DNA of 64,000 bases from positions 1-64,000 of the forward strand of contig NZ_JBJYIN010000011.1 in assembly GCF_046237015.1 (NCBI RefSeq), given 5' to 3'. Below, one piece after another: positions 16,782-25,085 of the stretch. Source of the stretch: JBJYIN01 sp046237015 (GTDB taxonomy: Bacteria; Pseudomonadota; Gammaproteobacteria; Enterobacterales; Enterobacteriaceae). The notes below the pieces were generated by a model that did no database searches, had not been told where the DNA came from, and saw nothing but the letters and a program-made list of their open reading frames with translations. Both the position numbers and the translations under genes were made by a program. The stretch's first letter is position 1; each line of letters opens with the position of its first letter.

Positions 16782-18671
16782 ATGTTTTATCCAGATCCAT
16801 TTGACGTCATCGTTATCGGTGGTGGTCATGCGGGAACCGAAGCAGCAATGGCTTCGGCTCGAATGGGACGTAAAACCCTTTTACTAACACATAACATTGA
16901 TACGCTGGGACAAATGTCTTGCAACCCAGCAATTGGTGGTATTGGAAAAGGTCATCTGGTTAAAGAAATTGATGCCATGGGGGGATTGATGGCTCGCGCT
17001 GTCGATCAAGCCGGTATTCAGTTTAGGATACTAAACATTAGTAAAGGCCCAGCCGTTAGAGCCACTCGGGCTCAAGCTGACCGGGTGTTGTACCGGCAAG
17101 CGATCCGTACAGCCTTAGAAAACCAACCTAATTTAATGATCTTCCAACAAGCGGTAGACGATCTCATTGTTGAAAACGATCGCGTTACCGGCGCTGTAAC
17201 CCAAATGGGGCTAAAATTCCGCGCCAATGCTGTTGTTTTAACGGTTGGTACCTTCCTGGACGGGAAAATTCACATTGGTCTGGATAACTACAGCGGCGGA
17301 CGGGCAGGCGATCCTCCTTCCATTCCACTCGCTCGTCGCCTGCGTGAGCTGCCTTTGCGCGTTAACCGGCTGAAAACCGGGACGCCACCGCGTATTGACG
17401 CCAGAACGATCGATTTTAGCGTGTTGGCTCAACAGCATGGTGATAATCCCATGCCCGTTTTTTCTTTTCTGGGCAACGCCAGTCAACATCCAGCGCAGAT
17501 GCCGTGTTATATCACGCATACCAATGAAAAAACGCATGAAGTGATCCGGAATAATTTGGATCGCAGCCCAATGTATGCAGGCGTGATAGAGGGGATCGGG
17601 CCACGTTACTGTCCATCGATCGAAGATAAAGTTATGCGTTTTGCCGATCGCAATTCACATCAGATCTTTCTGGAGCCTGAAGGGCTAACCAGTAATGAAA
17701 TTTATCCCAATGGGATTTCAACCAGTTTGCCATTCGATGTTCAGTGGCAAATTGTGCGTTCCATGACCGGCATGGAGAACGCTCGTATTGTCCGTCCTGG
17801 ATACGCTATTGAGTATGATTTTTTCGATCCCCGAGATTTAAAACCGACGCTGGAAAATAAGCATGTTCATGGTCTGTTTTTCGCCGGTCAGATCAACGGC
17901 ACAACGGGTTATGAAGAAGCAGCTGCCCAAGGAATGTTGGCAGGGTTGAATGCGGCTCGTTTTGCTTTTGAGCAGGATGGATGGTCTCCACGTCGTGATC
18001 AGGCCTATTTGGGCGTATTAGTCGATGATCTTTGCACCTTGGGAACGAAAGAACCTTATCGTATGTTTACTTCACGTGCTGAATATCGGTTGATGTTACG
18101 TGAAGATAATGCGGATTTACGGTTGACTGAAATTGGACGTGAGCTGGGGATGGTAGACGATCACCGCTGGGCTCGTTTCAATGAGAAACTGGAAAATATA
18201 GAAAAAGAGCGTCAGCGTTTACGCGATATTCGGGTTCATCCTCAATCAGAACAGTTGGAACAGGTTAATACTCTGCTGAAAACGCCGTTATCACGTGAAG
18301 CAAATGGAGAAGAGCTCTTGCGTCGTCCCGAAGTGGATTATGCAGTATTAACAAATTTGCCATTGTTTGCTCCGGCTCTTGCAGACGAACAAGCGGCTGA
18401 ACAGGTTGAGATTCAGGTTAAATACGAAGGGTATATCGCTCGTCAGCAGGATGAAATTGAAAAACAACTGCGCAATGAAAATACGCTTCTACCCGTTGAT
18501 TTGGATTATAGTCAGGTCAATGGTCTGTCTAACGAGGTGATTGCTAAACTGAACGATCACAAACCGACTTCCATTGGACAAGCGTCGCGAATTTCTGGAA
18601 TTACTCCCGCTGCGATATCAATCCTTCTGGTTTGGCTAAAAAAACAAGGATTGCTGCGCCGCAGTGCTTGA
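16782..18671 (+). CDS. mnmG: tRNA uridine 5-carboxymethylaminomethyl modification enzyme MnmG (GidA)
   Basis: FAD-dependent subunit of the MnmEG complex, 629 residues, which installs cmnm5 on U34 of several tRNAs. The N-terminus has the dinucleotide loop VIGGGHAGTEAAMA (about 12-25). The family segments CNPAIGGIGKGHLVKEIDAMGG and FFAGQINGTTGYEEAAAQG are intact, as is the C-terminal helical domain. It is the first gene on the mnmG side of oriC, followed by rsmG. Confidence 0.97.
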   Translation: MFYPDPFDVIVIGGGHAGTEAAMASARMGRKTLLLTHNIDTLGQMSCNPAIGGIGKGHLVKEIDAMGGLMARAVDQAGIQFRILNISKGPAVRATRAQADRVLYRQAIRTALENQPNLMIFQQAVDDLIVENDRVTGAVTQMGLKFRANAVVLTVGTFLDGKIHIGLDNYSGGRAGDPPSIPLARRLRELPLRVNRLKTGTPPRIDARTIDFSVLAQQHGDNPMPVFSFLGNASQHPAQMPCYITHTNEKTHEVIRNNLDRSPMYAGVIEGIGPRYCPSIEDKVMRFADRNSHQIFLEPEGLTSNEIYPNGISTSLPFDVQWQIVRSMTGMENARIVRPGYAIEYDFFDPRDLKPTLENKHVHGLFFAGQINGTTGYEEAAAQGMLAGLNAARFAFEQDGWSPRRDQAYLGVLVDDLCTLGTKEPYRMFTSRAEYRLMLREDNADLRLTEIGRELGMVDDHRWARFNEKLENIEKERQRLRDIRVHPQSEQLEQVNTLLKTPLSREANGEELLRRPEVDYAVLTNLPLFAPALADEQAAEQVEIQVKYEGYIARQQDEIEKQLRNENTLLPVDLDYSQVNGLSNEVIAKLNDHKPTSIGQASRISGITPAAISILLVWLKKQGLLRRSA

Positions 18672-18695
18672 TTTAGCCTAGATCACCATTCTCTG

Positions 18696-18716
18696 GACAG
18701 CCGACTATCGGCTGTC
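18696..18716 (+). terminator. hairpin between mnmG and rsmG
   Basis: A perfect 9-bp stem GACAGCCGA/TCGGCTGTC with a 3-base loop, followed by TTCCTCTTTTTC. It can act as a partial rho-independent terminator that lowers rsmG expression relative to mnmG. Confidence 0.7.
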
Positions 18717-18749
18717 TTCCTCTTTTTCGAATATTTCCAGGATCTTATT

Positions 18750-19370
18750 GTGCATAACACACTCAATAATCTGCTGAACAGTGCGGGGATTTCGATCTCT
18801 GATAAACAAAAAAATCTGCTGATACAGTATGTTGAGATGCTGAATAAATGGAATAAAGCTTATAATTTGACTTCCGTTCGTGAGCCACGACAGATGCTTA
18901 TCCGCCATATTATGGACAGTATCGTGGTGGAACCCTATTTGAATGGACAACGTTTTATCGATGTGGGTACAGGTCCTGGATTACCGGGGATCCCATTGGC
19001 AATCGTTCGTCCCGCATCGCATTTTACGTTACTGGACAGCCTGGGTAAACGCGTTCGCTTTTTACGCCAGGTGCAGCATGAGCTACAGTTGGAAAATATT
19101 ACTCCGGTACAGAGTCGAGTTGAGGTTTTCCCTGCTGAGCCTCCTTTCGATGGCGTTATTAGCCGCGCTTTTGCATCGTTGCAAGACATGGTCAATTGGT
19201 GCCGCCACCTTCCGGCAAAATCCGAAGGGCGCTTTTATGCGCTTAAAGGCGTACTTCCTGAAGAGGAATTGTCTGCCTTACCGCAAGGTGTTCTGTTGGA
19301 TCAGGTTGTTCGTTTATCGGTTCCTGAGTTGGAAGGCGAACGACATTTAGTCGTACTTAAATCAAACTAA
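18750..19370 (+). CDS. rsmG: 16S rRNA (guanine527-N7)-methyltransferase RsmG
   Basis: SAM-dependent methyltransferase of 206 residues that modifies G527 of 16S rRNA. It has the Rossmann motif FIDVGTGPGLPGIPLAIVRP (about 69-88) and LDSLGKRVRFLRQVQHEL. The start is a GTG, which aligns with the E. coli N-terminus. It is the second gene of the mnmG-rsmG pair, beyond a hairpin. Confidence 0.96.
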   Translation: MHNTLNNLLNSAGISISDKQKNLLIQYVEMLNKWNKAYNLTSVREPRQMLIRHIMDSIVVEPYLNGQRFIDVGTGPGLPGIPLAIVRPASHFTLLDSLGKRVRFLRQVQHELQLENITPVQSRVEVFPAEPPFDGVISRAFASLQDMVNWCRHLPAKSEGRFYALKGVLPEEELSALPQGVLLDQVVRLSVPELEGERHLVVLKSN

Positions 19371-19413
19371 TTTTGTTTTTTATCAAAAAATTAATAACTA
19401 AATAGAGGGAGTC

Positions 19414-19506
19414 ATGCTGTCTGTTGGTTTGTTCCGACGGTGGGCATTGGCGGTACTGCGATCACTGAAATTTTACATCTGTGTTTTTTCAGCGTTACCT
19501 TTTTGA
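19414..19506 (+). CDS. candidate small hydrophobic protein, 30 residues
   Basis: A 30-codon ORF in the rsmG-atpI spacer, starting MLSVGLFRRWALAVLRSLKF and ending in a hydrophobic YICVFSALPF-type tail. An AGGGAG ribosome-site-like sequence lies 3 bases before the ATG, closer than ideal. The peptide alternates basic and hydrophobic residues and could be a small membrane protein. I do not recognise it. A chance ORF cannot be excluded; conservation across species is the test. Confidence 0.3.
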   Translation: MLSVGLFRRWALAVLRSLKFYICVFSALPF

Positions 19507-19742
19507 TTTCACGTTGAATAATCACGAGCGAAAATAAATCATTGTCATGAAAATTTGGTTGTTTCTGTGTTAATTGGGTAAAGAAATAATATCAATAATG
19601 TCAATAGATGGTTGAAACGTTGTTTGTTGGATGTTTTGAATTGAATAGTTTATAACTGATTGAAAATTAATACAGTAAATCCCCTTTTTTGCTAAAGACA
19701 AAAAAAAACGGATTCGGTTATAAATTATTGTAAATGCTTTTA

Positions 19743-19758
19743 TGTGAGTTAAATCACA
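19743..19758. promoter_or_regulatory. CRP (cAMP receptor protein) binding site
   Basis: TGTGAGTTAAATCACA has both conserved pentamers TGTGA and TCACA with the correct 6-bp spacer, a perfect CRP core. Its centre is about 150 bp upstream of the -10 box at 19895-19900. If it belongs to that promoter it is unusually far away, so an additional promoter close to it is possible. Confidence 0.7.
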
Positions 19759-19872
19759 GATTGAAAGCCTTTTGAAATTAATGACACCTTGCATCAACAA
19801 GTAGAGTAGTTAGTGAAAACGGCGTTCTTGAAAGAAATTTAAATAATTGTTCACCTTTTCGCTACTTATCGA

Positions 19873-19900
19873 TTGAATTCGCAAGGATGACCCGTATAAT
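19873..19900 (+). promoter_or_regulatory. atp operon promoter
   Basis: TTGAAT (19873-19878), a 16-bp spacer and a perfect TATAAT (19895-19900), followed by TTGCTCG, which resembles the E. coli atpI promoter region. It would give a leader of roughly 85 bases before atpI. Confidence 0.75.
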
Positions 19901-19990
19901 TTGCTCGTTTTTTGCTGCTTGACTCAATGGTGTAAAGGCAGTTTTATACATCATTCAGCATTCCTCTGGAAGGTACGGAGAGAGAAGCGA

Positions 19991-20374
19991 ATGTCTGTAT
20001 CTCTTTATGACGGAAAAGCTGCGTTAAAGCTGTTGTTGTTGCAGTTAGCGACTTTTATGCTGTTAAGCGCTATTTTCAGTATTAATAGCGCTGGCGCAGG
20101 AGCTTCCGCATTAGGTGGGGGATTGGCAGCCTGGTTGCCGAACGTGTTGTTTGTGCTGTTTGCTTTACGCCATCAGTCTCACAAACCTGCGGATGGAAAG
20201 GTCGCCTGGTCATTTGCTCTCGGTGAAGCATTTAAGGTATTGATCGCCATTGGATTGCTGGTCACAGCGTTAGGTGTATTTAAAGCGGCTTTTTTTCCGC
20301 TCGGCCTGACTTATTTATCGGTGTTGCTGGTACAAATAGTGGCTCCGATCGTAATTAATCGTTACCGTAATTAA
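19991..20374 (+). CDS. atpI: ATP synthase assembly protein AtpI
   Basis: Small membrane protein of 127 residues (E. coli 126) with four predicted membrane helices; it helps assemble the c-ring. A start 30 codons further upstream is open, but the ATG at 19991 (MSVSLYDGK) aligns with the E. coli start and lies 6 bases after AGAGAAG. It is the first gene of atpIBEFHAGDC and, as usual, less conserved than the others. Confidence 0.93.
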   Translation: MSVSLYDGKAALKLLLLQLATFMLLSAIFSINSAGAGASALGGGLAAWLPNVLFVLFALRHQSHKPADGKVAWSFALGEAFKVLIAIGLLVTALGVFKAAFFPLGLTYLSVLLVQIVAPIVINRYRN

Positions 20375-20396
20375 CAACAAAAGGGTAAGAGACATC

Positions 20397-21197
20397 ATGG
20401 CAGCTGGAGAAATCTCTACTCCTCAAGAGTATATCGGTCATCACCTGACGCATTTTCAGGTGGGAACGGGATTCTGGTCGATCAATGTTGATTCGATGTT
20501 TTTCTCTGTCGCTCTTGGGATCCTCTTTCTGGTTATTTTCCGCAAGGTGGCGAAAAATGCGACCAGCGGTGTACCGGGAAAACTGCAAACCGCCGTTGAA
20601 CTCGTTGTCGGCTTCGTTGACGGCAATGTTCGTGATATGTTCCATGGCAAAAGTAAGCTAATTGCACCTCTGGCGCTGACCATCTTCGTCTGGGTTTTCC
20701 TAATGAACCTGATGGATCTGTTGCCGATTGACCTGTTGCCTCAACTTTGGGCGGCGATTTATGGCGCACTCGGTTATGACCCAGCTCATGCTTATCTGCG
20801 TGCCGTTCCAACTGCTGATGTGAATATTACGTTGTCGATGGCGCTTGGCGTATTTATTCTCGTGCTGTTTTACAGCATCAAAATGAAAGGCGTAGGTGGT
20901 TTTGTTAAAGAACTGACCATGCAGCCGTTCAATCATCCTGTCTTTATTCCTATCAACCTGATTCTTGAAGGTGTCAGCCTGCTGTCCAAACCGGTTTCTC
21001 TTGGCTTGCGACTGTTTGGCAACATGTATGCGGGTGAGTTGATTTTCATCCTGATTGCCGGCTTGTTACCGTGGTGGTCACAATGGTTGTTGAATGTGCC
21101 TTGGGCCATTTTCCACATTTTGATTATTACGCTTCAGGCTTTTATTTTCATGGTTCTGACGGTTGTTTATCTCTCGATGGCATCTGAAGAGCATTGA
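20397..21197 (+). CDS. atpB: F0F1 ATP synthase subunit a
   Basis: Membrane subunit a of F0, 266 residues (E. coli 271), with five to six helices. The essential arginine of the proton path lies in SLGLRLFGNMYAGE (E. coli Arg210), and the C-terminal LQAFIFMVLTVVYLSMASEEH is typical. It forms the proton half-channels against the c-ring. Confidence 0.97.
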   Translation: MAAGEISTPQEYIGHHLTHFQVGTGFWSINVDSMFFSVALGILFLVIFRKVAKNATSGVPGKLQTAVELVVGFVDGNVRDMFHGKSKLIAPLALTIFVWVFLMNLMDLLPIDLLPQLWAAIYGALGYDPAHAYLRAVPTADVNITLSMALGVFILVLFYSIKMKGVGGFVKELTMQPFNHPVFIPINLILEGVSLLSKPVSLGLRLFGNMYAGELIFILIAGLLPWWSQWLLNVPWAIFHILIITLQAFIFMVLTVVYLSMASEEH

Positions 21198-21246
21198 TTT
21201 TCTTTCAACACAATAACGTTTTAACTGAAACAAACTGGAGACTGTC

Positions 21247-21486
21247 ATGGAAAACCTGAGTGTGGATCTGCTGTACATGGCTGCCGCTTTGATGATGGGT
21301 TTGGCGGCTATCGGTGCTGCGATCGGTATCGGCATTCTGGGTGGTAAATTCTTGGAAGGCGCTGCTCGTCAGCCTGACCTGATTCCTCTGCTGCGTACAC
21401 AGTTCTTTATCGTCATGGGTCTGGTTGACGCCATCCCGATGATTGCTGTTGGTCTGGGCCTGTATGTGATGTTTGCGGTGGCTTAA
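21247..21486 (+). CDS. atpE: F0F1 ATP synthase subunit c
   Basis: Proteolipid c subunit of 79 residues, a two-helix hairpin. The proton-carrying carboxylate is Asp61 (MGLVDAIPM), the polar loop is ARQPDL (40-45), and the first helix is Gly/Ala-rich (GLAAIGAAIGIGILGG). The residue number matches E. coli. Confidence 0.98.
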   Translation: MENLSVDLLYMAAALMMGLAAIGAAIGIGILGGKFLEGAARQPDLIPLLRTQFFIVMGLVDAIPMIAVGLGLYVMFAVA

Positions 21487-21550
21487 GCGGGAATGTTTTC
21501 TGCTGGGGTCGAAACATCAACTTATTTAACTTTGAAAGAGGCATTGTGCT

Positions 21551-22021
21551 GTGAATATTAATGCAACAATCCTCGGCCAAGCCATTGCGTTCGTCCTGTT
21601 TGTCTGGTTCTGCATGAAGTATGTATGGCCGCCAGTGATGGCTGCCATCGAGAAGCGTCAGAAAGAAATTGCTGACGGTCTGGCTTCTGCTGAACGTGCC
21701 AAAAAAGATTTGAACTTAGCGCAGGCCAATGCGACAGACCAACTGAAAAAAGCCAAAGCGGATGCCCAGGTTATCATTGAGCAGGCGAACAAACGTCGTG
21801 CCCAGATCCTGGATGAAGCAAAAGTGGAAGCGGAAGCTGAACGTAACAAGATTGTGGCGCAAGCGCAGGCTGAAATTGAAGCCGAACGTAAACGTGCGCG
21901 TGAAGAGTTGCGTAAGCAAGTCGCCATGTTGGCTATTGCCGGTGCCGAGAAAATTATTGAACGTTCCGTGGATGAAGCTGCTAACAGCGACATCGTTGAT
22001 AAACTGGTCGCTGAACTGTAA
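21551..22021 (+). CDS. atpF: F0F1 ATP synthase subunit b
   Basis: Peripheral stalk subunit of 156 residues with one N-terminal membrane helix and a long charged, Ala-rich coiled coil. It starts with GTG, as does E. coli atpF. It dimerises and holds the F1 hexamer against F0 through subunit delta. Confidence 0.97.
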   Translation: MNINATILGQAIAFVLFVWFCMKYVWPPVMAAIEKRQKEIADGLASAERAKKDLNLAQANATDQLKKAKADAQVIIEQANKRRAQILDEAKVEAEAERNKIVAQAQAEIEAERKRAREELRKQVAMLAIAGAEKIIERSVDEAANSDIVDKLVAEL

Positions 22022-22035
22022 GGAGGGAGGGGCTG

Positions 22036-22569
22036 ATGTCTGAATTTGTCACGGTAGCTCGCCCCTACGCCAAAGCAGCTTTTGACTTTGCGGTTGAGAA
22101 CCAGGCTATCGATCGCTGGCAGACCATGCTGGCGTTTACGGCCGAAGTAACGTGTAACGATCAAATGGCAGAGTTGCTTTCTGGTGCGGTAGCGCCAAAT
22201 GAACTGGCCAAAACGTTCATTGCCGTTTGTGGTGATCAACTTGATGAAGCCGGTCAGAACCTGATTAGGGTGATGGCCGAGAACGGACGTTTACTGGTGC
22301 TTCCTGAAGTACTGGAACAATTTATTCAACTGCGGGCAGCGCAGGAATCGACGGTTGACGTCGAGGTCGTTTCTGCCAGCACGTTGAGTGAGCAGCAGCT
22401 GTCAAAGATAGCGACTGCTATGGAACAACGTCTGTCACGCAAAGTGAAGCTGAATTGCAAAATTGATAAGTCTGTCATGGCTGGCGTGATTATTCGCGCG
22501 GGCGATATGGTGATAGATGGCAGCATTCGCGGTCGTCTGGATCGTCTGGCAGACGTCTTGCAGTCTTAA
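22036..22569 (+). CDS. atpH: F0F1 ATP synthase subunit delta
   Basis: Subunit delta of 177 residues, which joins the b dimer to the top of F1. It has the N-terminal helical domain (MSEFVTVARPYAKAAFDFA) and the C-terminal ARAGDMVIDGSIRGRLDRL-type segment (here IRAGDMVIDGS). An AGGAGG ribosome site follows the atpF stop. Confidence 0.97.
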   Translation: MSEFVTVARPYAKAAFDFAVENQAIDRWQTMLAFTAEVTCNDQMAELLSGAVAPNELAKTFIAVCGDQLDEAGQNLIRVMAENGRLLVLPEVLEQFIQLRAAQESTVDVEVVSASTLSEQQLSKIATAMEQRLSRKVKLNCKIDKSVMAGVIIRAGDMVIDGSIRGRLDRLADVLQS

Positions 22570-22581
22570 GGGGACTGGAGC

Positions 22582-24123
22582 ATGCAACTGAATTCCACCG
22601 AAATCAGCGAACTGATCAAGCAGCGCATTGCTCAGTTCAATGTGGTGAGCGAAGCTCACAATGAAGGTACTATTGTTTCCGTCAGCGACGGAATCATCCG
22701 TGTTCACGGTCTGGCTGACGTGATGCAGGGAGAGATGATTTCTCTGCCGGGTAACCGCTATGCGATCGCACTGAACCTGGAGCGTGACTCCGTGGGTGCG
22801 GTGGTGATGGGTCCATATGCGGATCTGGCTGAAGGCATGAAAGTAAAATGCACCGGTCGTATTCTGGAAGTTCCCGTTGGTCGCGGCCTACTGGGTCGCG
22901 TCGTGAATACGTTGGGTGCGCCGATTGACGGTAAAGGTCCATTGGATCATGACGGTTTCTCTGCGGTTGAAGCGATTGCGCCTGGCGTTATCGAACGTCA
23001 GTCCGTTGATGAGCCCGTACAGACCGGCTATAAGTCTGTTGACGCCATGATTCCAATCGGTCGTGGTCAGCGTGAGCTGATTATCGGTGACCGTCAGACG
23101 GGTAAAACTGCACTGGCTATCGATGCGATCATCAACCAGCGTGATTCTGGCATTAAATGCGTGTATGTCGCTATCGGTCAGAAAGCCTCCACGATTTCTA
23201 ACGTGGTGCGTAAACTGGAAGAGCATGGCGCACTGGAAAACACCATTGTCGTCGTCGCTACCGCGTCCGAGTCTGCTGCTCTGCAATATCTGGCACCGTA
23301 TGCCGGTTGTGCGATGGGCGAGTATTTCCGTGACCGTGGTGAAGATGCGCTGATTATTTATGATGACCTGTCTAAACAGGCCGTTGCATACCGTCAGATT
23401 TCTCTGTTGCTCCGTCGTCCGCCAGGTCGTGAAGCTTATCCTGGTGATGTTTTCTATCTTCACTCCCGTTTGCTGGAGCGTGCATCGCGCGTTAACGCCG
23501 ATTACGTTGAAGCATTCACCAAGGGTGAAGTGAAGGGTAAAACCGGTTCGTTGACGGCTCTGCCGATCATCGAAACGCAAGCGGGTGACGTTTCTGCGTT
23601 CGTTCCGACCAACGTTATTTCTATTACCGATGGTCAGATCTTCCTGGAATCCAACCTGTTTAACGCCGGTATTCGTCCTGCGGTTAACCCAGGGATCTCC
23701 GTATCCCGTGTGGGTGGTGCAGCACAGACCAAGATCATGAAGAAACTGTCTGGTGGTATTCGTACCGCGTTGGCACAGTATCGTGAACTGGCTGCGTTTT
23801 CTCAGTTTGCTTCCGATCTTGATGATGCGACCCGTAAACAGTTAAGCCACGGTCAGAAAGTGACCGAACTGCTGAAACAGAAACAGTATGCGCCGATGTC
23901 AGTCGCACAGCAGTCTCTGGTTCTGTTTGCGGCAGAACGTGGTTACCTGGAAGACGTAGAGCTGGCGAAAGTCGGTGGCTTTGAAGCGGCACTGCTGGCT
24001 TATGCAGACCGTGAGCATGGCGAACTTCTGCAACAAATCGACCAGACTGGCGCTTATAACGATGAGATCGAGGGCAAGTTTAAAAACATCCTCGATACTT
24101 TTAAGGCAACCCAGTCCTGGTAA
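22582..24123 (+). CDS. atpA: F0F1 ATP synthase subunit alpha
   Basis: Non-catalytic nucleotide-binding subunit of 513 residues, the same length as in E. coli. The P-loop GDRQTGKT lies at about 169-176, and the family signature PAVNPGISVSRVGG is present. It alternates with beta in the F1 hexamer. Confidence 0.98.
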   Translation: MQLNSTEISELIKQRIAQFNVVSEAHNEGTIVSVSDGIIRVHGLADVMQGEMISLPGNRYAIALNLERDSVGAVVMGPYADLAEGMKVKCTGRILEVPVGRGLLGRVVNTLGAPIDGKGPLDHDGFSAVEAIAPGVIERQSVDEPVQTGYKSVDAMIPIGRGQRELIIGDRQTGKTALAIDAIINQRDSGIKCVYVAIGQKASTISNVVRKLEEHGALENTIVVVATASESAALQYLAPYAGCAMGEYFRDRGEDALIIYDDLSKQAVAYRQISLLLRRPPGREAYPGDVFYLHSRLLERASRVNADYVEAFTKGEVKGKTGSLTALPIIETQAGDVSAFVPTNVISITDGQIFLESNLFNAGIRPAVNPGISVSRVGGAAQTKIMKKLSGGIRTALAQYRELAAFSQFASDLDDATRKQLSHGQKVTELLKQKQYAPMSVAQQSLVLFAAERGYLEDVELAKVGGFEAALLAYADREHGELLQQIDQTGAYNDEIEGKFKNILDTFKATQSW

Positions 24124-24175
24124 CGCCCGGTGGCCTGCTGTAAAGCGGGCCGCAAGGCTTTGAGGAGAAGCAAAG

Positions 24176-25039
24176 ATGGCCGGCGCAAAAGAGATACGTA
24201 GTAAGATCGCAAGCGTCCAGAACACGCAGAAGATCACCAAAGCGATGGAAATGGTCGCCGCTTCCAAAATGCGTAAATCGCAGGATCGTATGGCGGCCAG
24301 CCGTCCTTATGCGGAAACCATACGCAATGTGATTGGTCACCTTGCGTTGGGGAATCTGGAATATAAGCACCCGTACCTGGAGGAGCGTGATGTTAAGCGC
24401 GTCGGGTATTTGGTGGTGTCTACTGACCGTGGCCTATGCGGTGGTTTGAACATTAACCTGTTCAAGAAACTGTTGGCTGATATGAAATCCTGGAGCGACA
24501 AAGGCGTTGAAACTGATTTAGCGCTGATTGGTTCCAAAGCGGTTTCTTTCTTCGGTTCGGTAGGTGGAAACATCGTTGCTCAGGTTACCGGTATGGGGGA
24601 TAACCCTTCCGTATCAGAATTGATCGGTCCGGTTAAAGTTATGCTGCAAGCCTATGACGAAGGTCGTCTGGATAAGCTGTATATCGTGAGTAACAAATTC
24701 ATCAATACCATGTCTCAGGAACCGCTCGTTGTTCAGCTGTTGCCGTTACCGCCTTCAGATGACGGTGAGTTGAAGAAGAAAGCCTGGGATTACCTGTATG
24801 AACCCGATCCTAAGTCGCTGCTGGATACCCTGTTGCGCCGTTATGTGGAATCTCAGGTTTATCAGGGCGTCGTAGAAAACTTGGCCAGTGAACAGGCCGC
24901 ACGAATGGTTGCGATGAAAGCCGCGACTGACAACGGCGGTAGTCTGATCAAAGAGTTGCAGTTGGTATACAACAAAGCTCGTCAGGCCAGTATCACCCAG
25001 GAACTCACCGAAATCGTCGGGGGAGCCTCCGCGGTTTAA
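24176..25039 (+). CDS. atpG: F0F1 ATP synthase subunit gamma
   Basis: Central stalk subunit of 287 residues. The N-terminal MAGAKEIRSKIASVQNTQKI and the C-terminal YNKARQASITQELTEIVGGA helices form the rotating coiled coil. Length and ends match E. coli. Confidence 0.98.
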   Translation: MAGAKEIRSKIASVQNTQKITKAMEMVAASKMRKSQDRMAASRPYAETIRNVIGHLALGNLEYKHPYLEERDVKRVGYLVVSTDRGLCGGLNINLFKKLLADMKSWSDKGVETDLALIGSKAVSFFGSVGGNIVAQVTGMGDNPSVSELIGPVKVMLQAYDEGRLDKLYIVSNKFINTMSQEPLVVQLLPLPPSDDGELKKKAWDYLYEPDPKSLLDTLLRRYVESQVYQGVVENLASEQAARMVAMKAATDNGGSLIKELQLVYNKARQASITQELTEIVGGASAV

Positions 25040-25085
25040 GCAGGTTTACGAATTACGTATTGTCGAATTACGTAGAGGATTCAAG

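Larger units (their letters stand above)
19507..19990. other. atpI upstream region
   Basis: A/T-rich spacer ahead of the ATP synthase operon. It holds a perfect CRP-type palindrome (19743-19758) and a sigma-70 promoter (19873-19900), followed by a 90-base leader to atpI. A 76-codon reverse-strand ORF here (19570-19800) has low-complexity composition and no ribosome site, so I do not call it. Confidence 0.6.

Noticed and set aside
19570..19800. 76-codon minus-strand ORF in the rsmG-atpI spacer
   Set aside because: A/T-rich, Ile/Asn-heavy and no ribosome site; it overlies the CRP site and the spacer, so it is probably chance.
22888..23580. 230-codon reverse ORF inside atpA
   Set aside because: Antisense shadow of a strongly conserved gene; its composition mirrors the atpA codons.
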